62,586 nucleotides of DNA from Gammaproteobacteria bacterium (GCA_021773195.1 JAJFKN010000059.1:1-62586); one strand, 5' to 3'. Shown: positions 10,213-21,460, numbered from the stretch's first letter. The notes: generated by a model from the letters alone, not told the origin. Program-made: numbers and translations.

Positions 10213-10237
10213 AGGCATTAACACGACGTTAATGCCT
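10213..10237 (+). other. Perfect 10-bp stem-loop between sdhB and sucA
   Basis: AGGCATTAAC (10213-10222), a five-base loop and GTTAATGCCT (10228-10237) form a perfect stem. No T tract follows, so it is not a standard intrinsic terminator. It lies 25 bp before the proposed sucA start and covers an upstream in-frame ATG at 10232, which argues against that codon as the start. Confidence 0.75.
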
Positions 10238-10261
10238 TTCGCACGTTTTGGGAATGAGGAT

Positions 10262-13081
10262 ATGAACGATAAAAATGATATGACGGCTCTTTGGGAAAGC
10301 TCTTATTTCTCCGGTGGCAGTGCAGCTTATCTCGAAGACCTCTATGATACCTACTTAAAAAATCCACAAGCATTGGAGCCTCACTGGCGTGAATGTTTTG
10401 ATGGCCTTCAACAAAAAGGCAACGGTGCTGATGTTTCCCACGCGGATATAAAGTCACATTTTGCTGCTATGACACAGGTGCCTGTTACAGGCGCTTCTGC
10501 TTTATCTAGTGAAGATGTTCAACATATACGTCGCGAAACCAAGGTGGCACAGTTAATTAATGCTTATCGCTCTCATGGTCATCAGCATGCTAACTTGGAT
10601 CCTTTGGAGTTGACCCATCGTCCTCCAGTGGTGGACTTGCAATTAGCCCATCACGGCTTACATCAAAGTGATTTAAACACTGCATTCAATACCTCTAGTT
10701 TTATGGGTTTAGAGCGGACCACCCTAAAAGAATTGCAACAAGCTCTGGAAGAAACCTATTGCGGTACTATTGGTGTAGAGTATATGCATATTACAGATAC
10801 TCAAGAAACAGAATGGCTGCAACGACATCTTGAACCAGTTCGTTCACACCCTAATTTGTCGCAAGAAGAACAAGAAGAGTTATTGCGAACCTTGACGGCG
10901 GCTGAAGGCTTAGAAAAGTATTTGGGTAATAAATATGTTGGACAAAAGCGCTTTAGTTTAGAGGGCGGTGAAAGTCTGATCCCCATGTTGGCAGACCTTA
11001 TTCAACGTGCTGGTGCTCAAGGCGTTAAAGAAATTGTCTTAGGCATGGCGCATCGTGGACGATTAAATTCACTGGTAAATCTTTTGGGAAAATCTCCAGA
11101 AAGTTTATTCGAAGAATTCGAAGGTAAAAACCGCACGGAATTAATGACTGGCGATGTAAAATATCACATGGGTTTCTCTTCTGATATTGAAACCAAAGGT
11201 GGGCCAGTGCATGTGGTTATGTCGTTTAACCCATCTCACTTAGAGATCATTAACCCTGTAGTGGAAGGTTCAGTAAAGGCACGACAACAGCGTCGTGGTG
11301 ATGAAAAAATGGAACAGGTATTGCCTGTTTTGATCCACGGTGATGCGGCATTTGCTGGGCAAGGCGTGGTGATGGAAACCCTAAACTTTTCACAAGTAAG
11401 AGGTTTTCGTACCGGTGGCACCGTGCATGTAATTATTAACAATCAAATTGGTTTTACCACAAGCAATCCCTTAGATTCCCGCTCTACATTGTATTGCTCC
11501 GACGTGGCTAAAATGGTGCAAGCGCCTATTTTTCACGTTAATGCAGATGATCCTGAAGCCGCATTATTTATGATGCGATTAGCTTTAGAATATCGTATGA
11601 CTTTCAAAAAAGACGTGGTAGTGGATTTGGTTTGCTACCGTCGACATGGACATAATGAAGCCGATGAACCTTCTGGCACTCAACCTTTGATGTACCAAAA
11701 AGTTCGCAAACATCCCTCTACCCGAAAAATTTATGCGGATAATTTAGTTCAAAAAGGCATAGTGAGTAGCGACTTCCCTGGCAAATTGGTGGATGAAAAT
11801 CGCGATGCTTTAGATGCGGGTGCTCCTTTAGTGGATACCGTTGAGCCTACCGATAGTGAATACATCTCTGATTGGAGCGCTTACTTGAGTGTGGATTGGC
11901 GTGAAAAGGCTGATACATATGTTGCTGCTAAAACAGCTAAAACGTTAGCGACGAAAATGGAAGCAATACCTGAATCCTTTAAGCTACAAGCACAGGTTGG
12001 CAAAATTTATAAAACCCGCAGTGAAATGACTGCTGGTAATGTACCTCTGGATTGGGGATATGCTGAAACCCTGGCTTATGCAGCATTATTAAATGATGGT
12101 TTTTCAGTGCGTCTTTGTGGTCAAGACAGTGGAAGGGGCACTTTCGCTCATCGCCATGCCGTTTTGCATGACCATGAGAATGGCGGCATCCATATTCCAT
12201 TATCTACCGTTGCGCAAGACAAGGCTAATTTCACCATCATTGATTCTATTCTTTCTGAAGAAGCAGTGGTAGGTTTTGAATATGGATTCGCGTCGGCTGA
12301 TCCTGAAACGCTGGTATTATGGGAAGCACAGTTTGGTGACTTTGCTAATGGCGCGCAAGTATTGGTGGATCAGTTCATTTCTAGCGGAGAACAGAAGTGG
12401 GGTCGTTTGTGCGGTCTTGTGATGTTATTGCCCCATGGTTATGAAGGCATGGGCCCCGAACATTCATCAGCTCGCTTAGAACGTTATTTACAAATGTGTG
12501 CCCAGCATAATATGCAAGTCTGTGTGCCTAGTACGCCGGCCCAAGTATTTCACATGTTACGCCGACAAATGTGCCGTTCCTATCGTAAACCACTCATCGT
12601 AATGACACCGAAGAGTCTGTTGCGACACAAATTGGCGGTATCATATTTATCAGAAATCACTTCGGGCTCATTCCAGTTAGTGTATCCTGAAATCGATGCC
12701 ATTAAAGCTGACAAGGTTGAGCGTTTAATTTTATGCAGCGGTAAAGTCTACTATGATTTGCTGCAAAAGCGTCGCGAAAAAGACCTAAAAAATACGGCTA
12801 TTATTCGGCTTGAGCAACTATACCCTTTCCCCGAGCCTGAATTATGTGAACAGATTGCTTTGTATGAAAATGCAAAGGAAGTGGTATGGTGTCAGGAAGA
12901 ACCCATGAATCAAGGTGCTTGGTATAGCACGCAACATCGTTTTCGTGCTTGTTTAAGCGCGCAGCATATATTGACCTACGCCGGACGTCCTGATTCAGCA
13001 TCCCCTGCGGTAGGTTATCTCTCATTACATAATGAACAACAAGTTGCTTTGGTTAACAAAGCATTAGGTATTAGTGAATAG
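10262..13081 (+). CDS. sucA: 2-oxoglutarate dehydrogenase E1 component
   Basis: SucA is the thiamine diphosphate enzyme that decarboxylates 2-oxoglutarate and passes the succinyl group to the lipoyl arm of SucB. The N-terminus [20 protein letters not shown] is the family E2-binding segment. [21 protein letters not shown] and NQIGFTT mark the TPP/Mg site, and [16 protein letters not shown] the C-terminal half. With the ATG at 10262 the length is 939 (E. coli 933). The start is not certain: GAGGA lies only one base from that ATG, and the ATG at 10280 is an alternative. It heads the sucABCD half of the TCA operon. Confidence 0.96.
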   Translation: MNDKNDMTALWESSYFSGGSAAYLEDLYDTYLKNPQALEPHWRECFDGLQQKGNGADVSHADIKSHFAAMTQVPVTGASALSSEDVQHIRRETKVAQLINAYRSHGHQHANLDPLELTHRPPVVDLQLAHHGLHQSDLNTAFNTSSFMGLERTTLKELQQALEETYCGTIGVEYMHITDTQETEWLQRHLEPVRSHPNLSQEEQEELLRTLTAAEGLEKYLGNKYVGQKRFSLEGGESLIPMLADLIQRAGAQGVKEIVLGMAHRGRLNSLVNLLGKSPESLFEEFEGKNRTELMTGDVKYHMGFSSDIETKGGPVHVVMSFNPSHLEIINPVVEGSVKARQQRRGDEKMEQVLPVLIHGDAAFAGQGVVMETLNFSQVRGFRTGGTVHVIINNQIGFTTSNPLDSRSTLYCSDVAKMVQAPIFHVNADDPEAALFMMRLALEYRMTFKKDVVVDLVCYRRHGHNEADEPSGTQPLMYQKVRKHPSTRKIYADNLVQKGIVSSDFPGKLVDENRDALDAGAPLVDTVEPTDSEYISDWSAYLSVDWREKADTYVAAKTAKTLATKMEAIPESFKLQAQVGKIYKTRSEMTAGNVPLDWGYAETLAYAALLNDGFSVRLCGQDSGRGTFAHRHAVLHDHENGGIHIPLSTVAQDKANFTIIDSILSEEAVVGFEYGFASADPETLVLWEAQFGDFANGAQVLVDQFISSGEQKWGRLCGLVMLLPHGYEGMGPEHSSARLERYLQMCAQHNMQVCVPSTPAQVFHMLRRQMCRSYRKPLIVMTPKSLLRHKLAVSYLSEITSGSFQLVYPEIDAIKADKVERLILCSGKVYYDLLQKRREKDLKNTAIIRLEQLYPFPEPELCEQIALYENAKEVVWCQEEPMNQGAWYSTQHRFRACLSAQHILTYAGRPDSASPAVGYLSLHNEQQVALVNKALGISE

Positions 13082-13095
13082 TAAGGAACGATACA

Positions 13096-14286
13096 ATGGC
13101 AACTGAAATTAAAGTCCCAGTTTTACCCGAATCGGTATCTGATGCGACGGTGGTGAATTGGCATAAGCAAGCAGGCGAATCAATTGCGCGTGATGAGCAA
13201 TTAGTGGATTTGGAAACCGATAAAGTGGTTTTAGAAGTTACGGCTCCCGATGATGGCGTTTTAAGTAAAATTCTAAAAGAAGAGGGCGCTACCGTATTAG
13301 CCGAAGAAGTACTCGCTCTTTTTGAAGCAGGTGCTATATCAACCAGCGCCCCGGCTAAAGCTGCTGCCGAGCCTGAAGCTGCCGCTGCCGACGAAGGCGA
13401 AAGCAATGATGCATTATCACCTTCTGTCCGCCGTCTGATTTCTGAAAAAAATGTGGATGTGAGCGCAGTTAAAGGTACTGGAAAAGGTGGACGCATAACT
13501 AAATCCGATGTTGAAAAACATTTGACTAGTGCTAAGCCTGCAGCTGCAACGGTTTCTCAGCCTACAGCACCCGCCGGCGTCGGTGAAAGAACAGAAGAGC
13601 GTGTACCCATGAGTCGCTTACGCGCACGTGTGGCTGAGCGCTTGCTTGAAGCCCAACATAACACGGCGATGTTAACGACTTTTAATGAAGTCAATTTACA
13701 AGTCGTCATGGATACACGAAAAAAATACAAAGATCACTTTGAAAAGAAACATGGCGTACGTTTAGGTTTCATGTCCTTTTTCACCAAAGCAGTTGTAGAA
13801 GCTTTAAAACGTTTTCCAGCGGTTAATGCTAGTATTGATGGCAGTGATATGGTGTATCGCGGTTATTTTGATATCGGTATTGCGGTATCTTCCCCTCGTG
13901 GTTTAGTGGTCCCTGTATTGCGTAATGTGGAACAAATGTCCATGGCGCAAATCGAAGGCCAAATCGGTGAGTATGCGGGTAAAGCTCGTGATGGTAAATT
14001 GACTATGGAAGAAATGACGGGTGGCACTTTTACAATTACTAACGGTGGCGTTTTTGGTTCCTTGCTATCGACACCCATCTTAAATCCGCCGCAAAGTGCT
14101 ATTTTGGGCATGCATAAAATAGAGCAACGTCCTATCGTGGAAAATGGCGAAATCGTTATACGACCCATGATGTACATTGCTATGTCTTATGATCATAGGA
14201 TTATCGATGGTAAAGAATCCGTAAGTTTCTTGGCTGCTGTTAAGGAAATGTTGGAATACCCAGCAGGTTTATTACTGGATGTATAA
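13096..14286 (+). CDS. sucB: Dihydrolipoamide succinyltransferase (2-oxoglutarate dehydrogenase E2)
   Basis: SucB forms the core of the 2-oxoglutarate dehydrogenase complex and transfers succinyl groups to CoA. The N-terminal lipoyl domain carries the modified lysine K43 in [10 protein letters not shown]. An Ala/Glu-rich linker follows, then the E1/E3-binding domain (about residues 108-142, with [14 protein letters not shown] and [10 protein letters not shown]), a second linker, and the catalytic acyltransferase domain ending with the active site [15 protein letters not shown] before the ATG supports the start. The E3 gene (lpd) is not in the window. Confidence 0.97.
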   Translation: MATEIKVPVLPESVSDATVVNWHKQAGESIARDEQLVDLETDKVVLEVTAPDDGVLSKILKEEGATVLAEEVLALFEAGAISTSAPAKAAAEPEAAAADEGESNDALSPSVRRLISEKNVDVSAVKGTGKGGRITKSDVEKHLTSAKPAAATVSQPTAPAGVGERTEERVPMSRLRARVAERLLEAQHNTAMLTTFNEVNLQVVMDTRKKYKDHFEKKHGVRLGFMSFFTKAVVEALKRFPAVNASIDGSDMVYRGYFDIGIAVSSPRGLVVPVLRNVEQMSMAQIEGQIGEYAGKARDGKLTMEEMTGGTFTITNGGVFGSLLSTPILNPPQSAILGMHKIEQRPIVENGEIVIRPMMYIAMSYDHRIIDGKESVSFLAAVKEMLEYPAGLLLDV

Positions 14287-14350
14287 ATCTAAGGATGGCA
14301 AACACAATACCGAAAGGTATTTTTATAAATTAAATATTTTGGAATAACAA

Positions 14351-15514
14351 ATGAATCTACATGAATATCAAGGCAAACAACTGTTTGCAAAATATGGTTT
14401 ACCTATCACTAATGGTGAGGTGGCTTGGAGCGTTGAAGATGCAGTAGCTGCTGCTAATAAACTGGGTGGTGATTCTTGGGTAGTGAAGGCTCAAGTTCAT
14501 GCCGGTGGACGAGGTAAAGCTGGTGGCGTAAAATTCGCTAAAACAAAAGATCAGGTAGCTGAAATCTCAAAGAATTTGTTAGGAACTCAGTTAGTCACTT
14601 TCCAAACCGATGAAAAAGGCCAGCCGGTTAATTGTTTATTGATTGCAGAGCCCTGTGATATTACCCGGGAACTTTATTTAGGCGCGGTTATTGACCGTGC
14701 ACAACAACGTGTTGTTTTCATGGCTTCTACGGAAGGCGGTGTTGAAATTGAAAAGGTCGCGGAAGAAACCCCAGAAAAGATCATTAAAGTCAGTGTTGAT
14801 CCTGTTACAGGCATTCTACCCTATCAAGCTCGTCAATTAGCTTTTGGTTTGGACCTGACGCCACCTCAAATTAAGCAATTCGTAAAAATCATGGATGGCT
14901 TAGGTCGTATGTTCAAAGAGTGCGATCTATCACTATTGGAAATCAATCCTCTTATTGTTAATGAAAAAGAAGAATTGATTTGCTTAGATGCAAAAATCGT
15001 TATTGATGATAATGCCTTATATCGTCAGTCAGATATTCGTGGTATGCGTGATCCTTCTCAAGAAGATGAACGTGTGAATCGCGCTCACGACTGGGAATTA
15101 AATTATATTCCTTTAGAGGGCGATATCGGTTGCATGGTTAATGGTGCCGGTTTGGCTATGGCCACTATGGATTTAGTGAAGTTACATGGTGGTAATCCTG
15201 CTAACTTTTTAGATGTGGGCGGTGGTGCTACAAAAGAGCGTGTTACGGAAGCCTTTAAAATTATCCTTTCCGACGCCAATGTAAAAGGCGTACTAGTGAA
15301 TATTTTTGGTGGTATCGTGCGTTGTGACTTGATCGCTGATGGTATCATTGGTGCGGTTGAAGAAGTGGGCGTAAAGGTCCCTGTGGTGGTGCGTTTAGAA
15401 GGCAATAATGCCGAATTGGGCGCCAGTAAGTTACAAGAGAGCGGATTAAACATCATTGCAGCCAATGGGCTAACTGATGCCGCAGAACAAATCGTAAAAG
15501 CCGTAAGGGGATAA
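14351..15514 (+). CDS. sucC: Succinyl-CoA synthetase beta subunit
   Basis: With SucD it converts succinyl-CoA to succinate while making ATP or GTP. The family start [18 protein letters not shown] is followed by an ATP-grasp domain ([22 protein letters not shown]) and the C-terminal subunit-interface domain with [10 protein letters not shown]. The length of 387 matches the usual 388. It is two bases upstream of sucD, consistent with stoichiometric co-translation. Confidence 0.97.
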   Translation: MNLHEYQGKQLFAKYGLPITNGEVAWSVEDAVAAANKLGGDSWVVKAQVHAGGRGKAGGVKFAKTKDQVAEISKNLLGTQLVTFQTDEKGQPVNCLLIAEPCDITRELYLGAVIDRAQQRVVFMASTEGGVEIEKVAEETPEKIIKVSVDPVTGILPYQARQLAFGLDLTPPQIKQFVKIMDGLGRMFKECDLSLLEINPLIVNEKEELICLDAKIVIDDNALYRQSDIRGMRDPSQEDERVNRAHDWELNYIPLEGDIGCMVNGAGLAMATMDLVKLHGGNPANFLDVGGGATKERVTEAFKIILSDANVKGVLVNIFGGIVRCDLIADGIIGAVEEVGVKVPVVVRLEGNNAELGASKLQESGLNIIAANGLTDAAEQIVKAVRG

Positions 15515-15516
15515 TA

Positions 15517-16389
15517 ATGAGCGTATTAATTAACAAAGACACCAAAGTGATTTGTCAGGGCTTCACCGGTAAGCAAGGCACTTTTCATTCGGAACAAGCC
15601 ATTGAATATGGTACAAAAATGGTAGGTGGTGTAACACCAGGTAAAGGTGGTCAAAGCCATCTAGGTTTACCTGTATTCAACACCGTGGCCGAAGCTCGCA
15701 AAGCCACCGGTGCCAATGCTACGGTGATTTATGTGCCGGCACCTTTTTGTAAAGACTCCATCATGGAAGCGGCTGATGCTGGTATTGAACTTATCGTATG
15801 TATTACTGAAGGCATTCCAACTCTGGATATGCTTGAAGTGAAATACGCTATAGACGGTCGTAACGACATCCGTATGATTGGTCCTAATTGCCCCGGTATT
15901 ATCACCCCAGGTGAATGTAAAATTGGAATCATGCCTGGGCATATCCATTTACCCGGTAAAGTGGGCATTGTTTCTCGCTCTGGTACATTGACTTATGAAG
16001 CCGTACGTCAAACAACGGATTTAGAATTAGGCCAAAGTACCTGCATTGGTATCGGTGGTGATCCCATCCCCGGTACAAGCTTCATCGATGCTTTAGCGCT
16101 TTTCGAAAAAGATCCACAAACAGAAGCCATCATCATGGTGGGTGAAATTGGTGGAACAGCCGAAGAAGAAGCTGCGGATTACATCAAAGAACATGTGACC
16201 AAACCTGTAGTTTCTTACATTGCTGGTGTGACAGCACCAGCTGGTAAACGTATGGGGCATGCAGGCGCCATTATTGCTGGTGGTAAAGGTACGGCCGCTG
16301 AAAAATTTGCAGCTCTGGAAGCCGCCGGTGTGACCACGGTGAAATCCCCAGCTGATTTAGGTCTTGCTGTTAAGAATATTTTGCAGTAA
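15517..16389 (+). CDS. sucD: Succinyl-CoA synthetase alpha subunit
   Basis: The alpha subunit binds CoA through an N-terminal Rossmann domain ([19 protein letters not shown]) and carries the phosphorylated active-site histidine in [15 protein letters not shown] near residue 247. [10 protein letters not shown] and [11 protein letters not shown] are also family hallmarks. The 290-residue length is standard. It is the last gene of the sdh-suc unit and is followed directly by a long imperfect hairpin. Confidence 0.97.
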   Translation: MSVLINKDTKVICQGFTGKQGTFHSEQAIEYGTKMVGGVTPGKGGQSHLGLPVFNTVAEARKATGANATVIYVPAPFCKDSIMEAADAGIELIVCITEGIPTLDMLEVKYAIDGRNDIRMIGPNCPGIITPGECKIGIMPGHIHLPGKVGIVSRSGTLTYEAVRQTTDLELGQSTCIGIGGDPIPGTSFIDALALFEKDPQTEAIIMVGEIGGTAEEEAADYIKEHVTKPVVSYIAGVTAPAGKRMGHAGAIIAGGKGTAAEKFAALEAAGVTTVKSPADLGLAVKNILQ

Positions 16390-16454
16390 TGAATCCCGTC
16401 TTCCCGGAATTTTTCGACCTGTCCCCATAGGGGAAGAAAAATGTCCGGGATTCA
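16390..16454 (+). terminator. Long imperfect hairpin after sucD
   Basis: TGAATCCCG (16390-16398) pairs perfectly with CGGGATTCA (16446-16454). Inner segments TTTTTC/GAAAAA and CCCC/GGGG extend the stem. It starts at the sucD stop codon and has no terminal T run, so it may act as a 3' stabiliser or factor-aided terminator rather than a classical intrinsic one. Confidence 0.5.
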
Positions 16455-16526
16455 GGGCTGCGATGAGCTTAGTACTGGTCAGCCTGTTCCTACAGAGGAC
16501 GCCTTCGCACAGGATAAAGGGCCTTC

Positions 16527-16802
16527 TTATTTCAAAACTTTAATTTGCAAGGCGTGTATCTCGCTTTGCATCATGCTATCTAAAGCTCGGTAGATGAGTC
16601 GGTGGGCTTCTAGAGGACGTTTGTCTGCTAGTGAATCTGCTTGAATAATTAAGATAAAATGCCCGCCGCCACTTGCAGCTCCTGCATGTCCTATGTGTGA
16701 GTCACTGTCATCAATGACTTCTAGGTGTCTAGGCGAAAAAGCTTCTTTTAAGCGTTTTTCTATGGTGTCGACACGTTGTTGATTATTCATTGGGTTGAGC
16801 AT
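16527..16802 (-). CDS. BolA-family protein
   Basis: This is a small stress-linked protein of the BolA fold, which works with monothiol glutaredoxins in iron-sulfur trafficking. It shows the start RVDTIEKRLKEAF, the LEVIDDSDSHIGHAG block, GGGHFILIIQAD and HRLIYRALDSMMQSEIHAL, as in BolA proper rather than IbaG. Two start codons are possible: the ATG at 16802 (91 residues) or the one at 16790 (87 residues, beginning MNNQQRVD and closer to homologues). Both overlap the end of yciB, and neither has a clear ribosome site, which suggests coupling to yciB translation. Confidence 0.87.
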   Translation of the reverse strand: MLNPMNNQQRVDTIEKRLKEAFSPRHLEVIDDSDSHIGHAGAASGGGHFILIIQADSLADKRPLEAHRLIYRALDSMMQSEIHALQIKVLK

Positions 16803-17316
16803 AGCGAGCTAATACGATGGCTTGAATAACAATAAACAAAACCGTTAAACCTAACATGCCAAATAATTTAAAATTCACCCAAATGTCTGTATCATAGGCA
16901 TAAGCCACATAAATGTTTATCGCGCCTGTCAAAGTAAAAAAGCAAACCCAGCTTAAGCTTAGGCGATTCCAAATTTGTTGAGACAATTGAATTTGTTTTG
17001 ACATCAAGCGTTGCAAAATGGGTTGTTTGCCGATGAAATGACTGCCCAAAAATACCAAGGCAAAGGCCCAGTTGACTAGGGTAGGCTTCCATTTAATAAA
17101 AATCGGATCATGCAAAATGAGCGTTGCACCGCCTAAAAAGACAATCAAGATTAGGGTGATGACATGAAGTTTTTCCACCGTGCGGTGCTTTAACCAAAAA
17201 AACCCCACTTGTAGAGCTGATGCAGCCATGGCAACAACTGTTGCAGTGTAAATACCGGCAAATTTATATGCCGCAAAAAACAATAGGATGGGTAGGAAAT
17301 CAAATAGTAGTCTCAT
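16783..17316 (-). CDS. yciB: Inner membrane septation protein A (YciB/IspZ family)
   Basis: YciB is an inner-membrane protein needed for normal septation and envelope integrity in enterobacteria. The start MRLLFDFLPILLFFAAYKF is diagnostic, and five to six membrane helices follow across 177 residues, with FWLKHRTVEKLH and FIGKQPILQRLM as conserved loops. It overlaps the bolA-family gene downstream by up to 20 bp. Convergent or divergent neighbours are unrelated, so this is a two-gene unit. Confidence 0.92.
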   Translation of the reverse strand: MRLLFDFLPILLFFAAYKFAGIYTATVVAMAASALQVGFFWLKHRTVEKLHVITLILIVFLGGATLILHDPIFIKWKPTLVNWAFALVFLGSHFIGKQPILQRLMSKQIQLSQQIWNRLSLSWVCFFTLTGAINIYVAYAYDTDIWVNFKLFGMLGLTVLFIVIQAIVLARYAQPNE

Positions 17317-17428
17317 GCTCTTGCCTTGCCTAGTTATATCTGCCTATAGTATATGGGCTGTGGCGCTTGAACACAATTATCAGTGACGGAATTGAGGGCA
17401 TTCCTCATAAAAACAAGGAGATACTACT

Positions 17429-18049
17429 TTGTGTCAATTTTTTCAAATCCATTCTGAAAACCCTGATGCTCGTCTGATTAAACGTACAGCGGAAATCATC
17501 AATGATAGAGGGGTTGTCGTCTATCCTACGGATTCCGCCTATGCCATAGGATGCCAGCTGGGGGATAAGCATGCCCTCGAGCGTATTCGACGTCTGAGAG
17601 ACTTGGAACGTGAGCATAATTTTACCCTAATGTGCCGTGATTTGTCGGAATTATCCACCTATGCGAAAGTGGATAATTGGGTTTATCGCCTGCTTAAAGC
17701 CCATACCCCTGGGGCTTACACCTTCATTCTGCAAGCCACTAAGGAGGTACCAGCACGTCTTCGCCATCCTAAGCGAAAAACCATAGGGTTACGGGTTCCT
17801 GACAATAAGATTACCTTAGCTATACTTGAAGAGTTAGGTGAGCCAATGATGAGTTGTTCCTTGATTCTGCCACACCAGGACTATCCGGTGGTAGACCCAG
17901 AAGACATCCGTGAGCAACTGGAAAAAAAGGTGGATTTAATCATCGATGGTGGTGCCTGCAGTATGGATTACACTACCGTGGTGGATTGCACGGGAAGTCA
18001 TCCGCAAGTGATTCGTGAAGGAAGAGGGGATACATTACCTTTTCTTTAG
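17429..18049 (+). CDS. YciO-type protein of the Sua5/YciO/YrdC family
   Basis: It aligns along its whole length with E. coli YciO: CQFFQIHSENPDARLI, VVYPTDSAYAIGC, HNFTLMCRDLSELSTYA, PGAYTFILQATKEVPARL and KTIGLRVPDN. The family shares the fold of the enzyme that makes threonylcarbamoyl-AMP for tRNA t6A modification; YciO itself is not the main t6A enzyme in E. coli, so the role here is uncertain. The start is an unusual TTG at 17429, supported by AAGGAG eight bases upstream. The stop overlaps the ribosome site of the next gene. Confidence 0.88.
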   Translation: MCQFFQIHSENPDARLIKRTAEIINDRGVVVYPTDSAYAIGCQLGDKHALERIRRLRDLEREHNFTLMCRDLSELSTYAKVDNWVYRLLKAHTPGAYTFILQATKEVPARLRHPKRKTIGLRVPDNKITLAILEELGEPMMSCSLILPHQDYPVVDPEDIREQLEKKVDLIIDGGACSMDYTTVVDCTGSHPQVIREGRGDTLPFL

Positions 18050-18058
18050 GAGTTGATA

Positions 18059-19153
18059 GTGCATAACATAGCTGTATTTGGTGCTGGAAAAATTGGTGCA
18101 TTGACGGCCTGCCGTTTAGCCGATACAAAAGAATACCGCATTATTCTTTTGGATAAGAACTTGCATGGGCAAGATTTTATTCGATTAAATAATAACTCAC
18201 AACTAACCACCCATTGCATTGATGTGCAAGATGCCAGTGCTATGCAAGATTTTTTTAAAAAGCACAAACTCCATGCCATTGTTTCTTGTTTGCCTTATTT
18301 TTGTACCCGTGAATTGGCAGAGTATGCCAAGCAATTTCATTTGCATTATTTTGATTTAACAGAAGACGTGCAGGTCACAGAGTATATAAAAACCTTAGCC
18401 AAGGATGCTGAGCATGCATTCATTCCTCAATGTGGATTAGCGCCAGGAATGATTAGCATCATCGCCAATAGCATGATGTTGAGTTTTGATGAACTGGATA
18501 CAGTAAAATTACGCGTGGGGGCATTGCCCGTAAATGCTAATAATGCTCTGCAATATTCATTAACTTGGTCCACAGATGGATTGATTAATGAATATGGCAA
18601 CCCTTGTTTCGCCGTGCAAGATGGTGCTGTAGTTAAGCTGCAACCCTTGGAAGGCTTGGAGTCAGTGCAGGTTGACGGCCTCTCCTATGAAGCTTTCAAT
18701 ACCTCCGGCGGGCTTGGTAGTTTGTTAGATACCTACAAAGAAAAGATCCGAACCCTTAACTATAAGACCCTGCGTTACCCAGGGCATTGTAGTAAGATGC
18801 AATTTTTAATGAAAGGCTTAAATTTAAATCATGATAGGAAAACCTTAAAGTACATTTTAGAGAATGCTATTCCAAAGACTTATCAAGACGTTGTTCTTAT
18901 TTATATTGCAATTTCAGGCACAAAAAATGGTGAATACACGGAAGAAAATTTCGTTAATAAAATTTACCCTCAAACCCTCTTGGAAAATCATTGGTCCGCC
19001 ATTCAAATTAGTACCACCTCGGGCTTATGTACGGTTATTGATAGTGTTTTTTCTGAACCCGACAGTTATAAAGGGTTTATTCCGCAAGAACGTTTTGCTT
19101 ATTCTGATATGATACAGAATCGTTTTGGAAAATGTTTTATGAATAGGAAGTGA
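18059..19153 (+). CDS. Saccharopine dehydrogenase-family protein (lysine catabolism)
   Basis: An N-terminal Rossmann domain begins IAVFGAGKIGALTACRLAD (residues 4-22), and CGLAPGM near residue 130 with SGGLGSL near 222 are typical of the LYS9/lysine 6-dehydrogenase family. These enzymes make or use saccharopine or aminoadipate semialdehyde. The next gene encodes an aldehyde dehydrogenase of the aminoadipate-semialdehyde class, so the pair probably degrades lysine to 2-aminoadipate. I chose the GTG at 18059 because AGGAG ends six bases upstream; a TTG two codons earlier is also in frame. Whether it is saccharopine dehydrogenase or lysine 6-dehydrogenase cannot be fixed from sequence alone. Confidence 0.82.
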   Translation: MHNIAVFGAGKIGALTACRLADTKEYRIILLDKNLHGQDFIRLNNNSQLTTHCIDVQDASAMQDFFKKHKLHAIVSCLPYFCTRELAEYAKQFHLHYFDLTEDVQVTEYIKTLAKDAEHAFIPQCGLAPGMISIIANSMMLSFDELDTVKLRVGALPVNANNALQYSLTWSTDGLINEYGNPCFAVQDGAVVKLQPLEGLESVQVDGLSYEAFNTSGGLGSLLDTYKEKIRTLNYKTLRYPGHCSKMQFLMKGLNLNHDRKTLKYILENAIPKTYQDVVLIYIAISGTKNGEYTEENFVNKIYPQTLLENHWSAIQISTTSGLCTVIDSVFSEPDSYKGFIPQERFAYSDMIQNRFGKCFMNRK

Positions 19154-19174
19154 GTTGCTAATGAGGAAGCATAT

Positions 19175-20695
19175 ATGCTACGTATCCGATCCATTTTAAA
19201 ATCCTTGAAGATTAAATCCAGCAATCAAGGTGGCTGTTGTGGACCTTGGGTGGGCCAAAAGGAAAACCTATTAACTTCCTTTAACCCTCATAATGGTTCC
19301 AGTATTGCTGAAGTACATTGTGTGAATGAAGAAGATTATGAAGCCATTTTACAGCAAGCAGAGGAAGCTTTTTCATCTTGGCGCAATGTGCCTGCGCCAA
19401 AACGAGGAGAGCTTATTCGCGCTATGGCCGATGCTTTACGTCAGCATAAAGATGCTTTGGGAAGTCTAGTCTCCCTTGAAATGGGTAAGTCAAAACAAGA
19501 AGGCGATGGTGAAGTCCAGGAAATGATAGATATTGCCGATTTTGCCGTGGGCCAGTCGCGTATGCTATATGGTAAGACCATGCATTCTGAGCGACCTAAA
19601 CACCGCATGTATGAACAATGGCACCCATTAGGTGTAGTGGGTGTCATATCGGCTTTTAATTTCCCCGTAGCCGTATGGGCCTGGAATGCCTTTATTGCCG
19701 CTATTTGTGGTAACGTGGTTTTGTGGAAACCATCACCCAAAACGCCATTATGTGCCATTGCCGTGCAACATATTTGTAATGAGGTGTGTCAGGAAGCTGG
19801 CGTAAAAGGGATTTTTAATTTATTCATTAGTGATAACGTGAGCCTGGCAAAAAAAATGGTTGCAGATAAACGCTTGCCGTTGATTTCTTTTACCGGCTCA
19901 TCCCACGTGGGTGCACAAGTGGCCGCAACGGTGGCTCAACGATTTGGTAAAAGCATTTTAGAATTAAGTGGTAATAACGCCATTATCTTGGATGCAACAG
20001 CGGATTTTGAGGTGGCCATTCCCGGTATTGTTTTCGGTGCTGTGGGTACAGCTGGACAACGTTGCACCTCTACACGGCGTTTATTCATTGAACGGCCTGT
20101 TTTTGATGATGTCATTACGACCCTTGTAAATTACTACAAGCAATTAAAAGTGGGGGACCCTTTAGATGAAAAAAATCATATGGGGCCTTTGATCGATGCC
20201 CAGTCCGTGGAATCATTTCAGCGCAACATAAACAGCTTACAAGAAAAAGGCGCTAAGATATTAGCGGGTGGTCAAGCGATAGAAGGCAAAGGCTATTATG
20301 TACAGCCTACCATTGTCATTGCAGAAAATGACTGGCCTGAAGTACAGAGTGAAACCTTCGCCCCCATCCTTTACATCATGCCCTATGATAATTTAGATGC
20401 GGCTATCGCTTTGCAAAATGCGGTACCTCAAGGTTTATCATCGGCTTTTTTCACACAACGATTGCAAGCAGCAGAACAGTTTTTATCTTGCCAAGGCAGT
20501 GATTGCGGCATTGCTAATATCAACATAGGTACTTCAGGCGCTGAAATTGGAGGTGCTTTTGGTGGTGAAAAAGAAACAGGTGGAGGGCGCGAATCAGGTT
20601 CTGATGCCTGGAAGGCTTATATGCGTCGTCAGACCAATACCATCAACTGGGGGGCCGAGTTGCCCTTGGCCCAGGGAATTCAGTTTAAACTTTAA
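19175..20695 (+). CDS. Aldehyde dehydrogenase, aminoadipate-semialdehyde type (ALDH7-like)
   Basis: It has the complete ALDH superfamily pattern: [23 protein letters not shown], the cofactor loop [12 protein letters not shown], the general base in [10 protein letters not shown], and the catalytic cysteine in [11 protein letters not shown]. The blocks [19 protein letters not shown] and the C-terminal [25 protein letters not shown] match antiquitin-like enzymes, which oxidise 2-aminoadipate 6-semialdehyde (or piperideine-6-carboxylate). Context with the saccharopine dehydrogenase homologue 21 bp upstream supports that substrate. The first 25 residues, including GGCCGPWVG, are longer than the core but typical for this class. 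Confidence 0.9.
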   Translation: MLRIRSILKSLKIKSSNQGGCCGPWVGQKENLLTSFNPHNGSSIAEVHCVNEEDYEAILQQAEEAFSSWRNVPAPKRGELIRAMADALRQHKDALGSLVSLEMGKSKQEGDGEVQEMIDIADFAVGQSRMLYGKTMHSERPKHRMYEQWHPLGVVGVISAFNFPVAVWAWNAFIAAICGNVVLWKPSPKTPLCAIAVQHICNEVCQEAGVKGIFNLFISDNVSLAKKMVADKRLPLISFTGSSHVGAQVAATVAQRFGKSILELSGNNAIILDATADFEVAIPGIVFGAVGTAGQRCTSTRRLFIERPVFDDVITTLVNYYKQLKVGDPLDEKNHMGPLIDAQSVESFQRNINSLQEKGAKILAGGQAIEGKGYYVQPTIVIAENDWPEVQSETFAPILYIMPYDNLDAAIALQNAVPQGLSSAFFTQRLQAAEQFLSCQGSDCGIANINIGTSGAEIGGAFGGEKETGGGRESGSDAWKAYMRRQTNTINWGAELPLAQGIQFKL

Positions 20696-20773
20696 TGGCT
20701 AAAATGTTTCGTTTCTCTTCATTTTGCATTACTATTAGAGGGGAGGGCCTTAAAGGCCAATTGGAGTAGAATC

Positions 20774-21169
20774 ATGTTAAAAAGCCTTTTATTTATCACA
20801 GCATTAACAGCCTCGTCCTTAGCTTTGGCGGCGCCTGCGCTAGCCCTGGCTTCAGGGCAAAGTGCCTTTGCTCAAACACTCCAAGAGCAAACCATGGATG
20901 CTGTATCATCTGTTGCTGGCTCTGACACGATGTTGATTGACCCTGATACTATAGTGGCATCGCAAATTACTGATGCACAAAAAGGCACTAGTACTAGCAA
21001 TGAAGATTTGAGCAAGCCCGATGATACGGTCAATAATCCCATGGCTTCCAAGCCCATTTCTAAAGAACAGTCTCAAGGTATGATTCGGTCCATCAATCAA
21101 GAAGACAAGATTGCCATGGATCCCGATGCCCTTGCCGCTGAAAATGCCGCTAAGAACGCCTCAGAGTAA
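20774..21169 (+). CDS. Small secreted protein of unknown function
   Basis: The 131-residue product starts MLKSLLFITALTASSLALA followed by APA, a classical Sec signal peptide with a likely AXA cleavage around residue 20 or 24. The mature part is acidic, rich in Asp, Ser, Thr and Ala, and low in complexity, with no recognised domain and no cysteines. A ribosome site GGAG lies 10 bases before the ATG. It follows the aldehyde dehydrogenase on the same strand but is probably independent. Confidence 0.7.
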   Translation: MLKSLLFITALTASSLALAAPALALASGQSAFAQTLQEQTMDAVSSVAGSDTMLIDPDTIVASQITDAQKGTSTSNEDLSKPDDTVNNPMASKPISKEQSQGMIRSINQEDKIAMDPDALAAENAAKNASE

Positions 21170-21184
21170 TCCACATCCTTATAA

Positions 21185-21460
21185 TTAAATAGGCTCAAAA
21201 GGCTCAGGAATCCCTTCCTTTTTGGCTTGTTCATTGATGTAGTTGGCAAAGCTCATTAATATGGGTTCGTATTCTGTGCCGCTTTTCCCTGCGACCAAAT
21301 TTTCCCAAAAAACTGTGGTTTTTGCTCCATTCTGAGCTGTTTGAATCAATCCATGACGGCTTTGTCTGAGCACGTTGTATACCCCCATGTTATTTTGGCT
21401 GCGCGCATTGATCCACTGCAGGACAGGCTTGGAATTCATTAAATCTAAAAAAGGTCTCAT
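21185..21460 (-). CDS. Hypothetical protein, 91 residues
   Basis: I do not recognise this protein. It is soluble, with no membrane segment or signal peptide, and contains the segment LQWINARSQNNMGVYNVLRQ. The start has a plausible ribosome site (AGGAGC, about five bases before the ATG, minus strand). It converges on the secreted-protein gene with a 15-bp gap. Confidence 0.6.
   Translation of the reverse strand: MRPFLDLMNSKPVLQWINARSQNNMGVYNVLRQSRHGLIQTAQNGAKTTVFWENLVAGKSGTEYEPILMSFANYINEQAKKEGIPEPFEPI

Noticed and set aside
16390..16510. Small gene or riboswitch after sucD
   Set aside because: The segment is explained by the long hairpin at the sucD end; no aptamer-like fold and no start codon with ribosome site.
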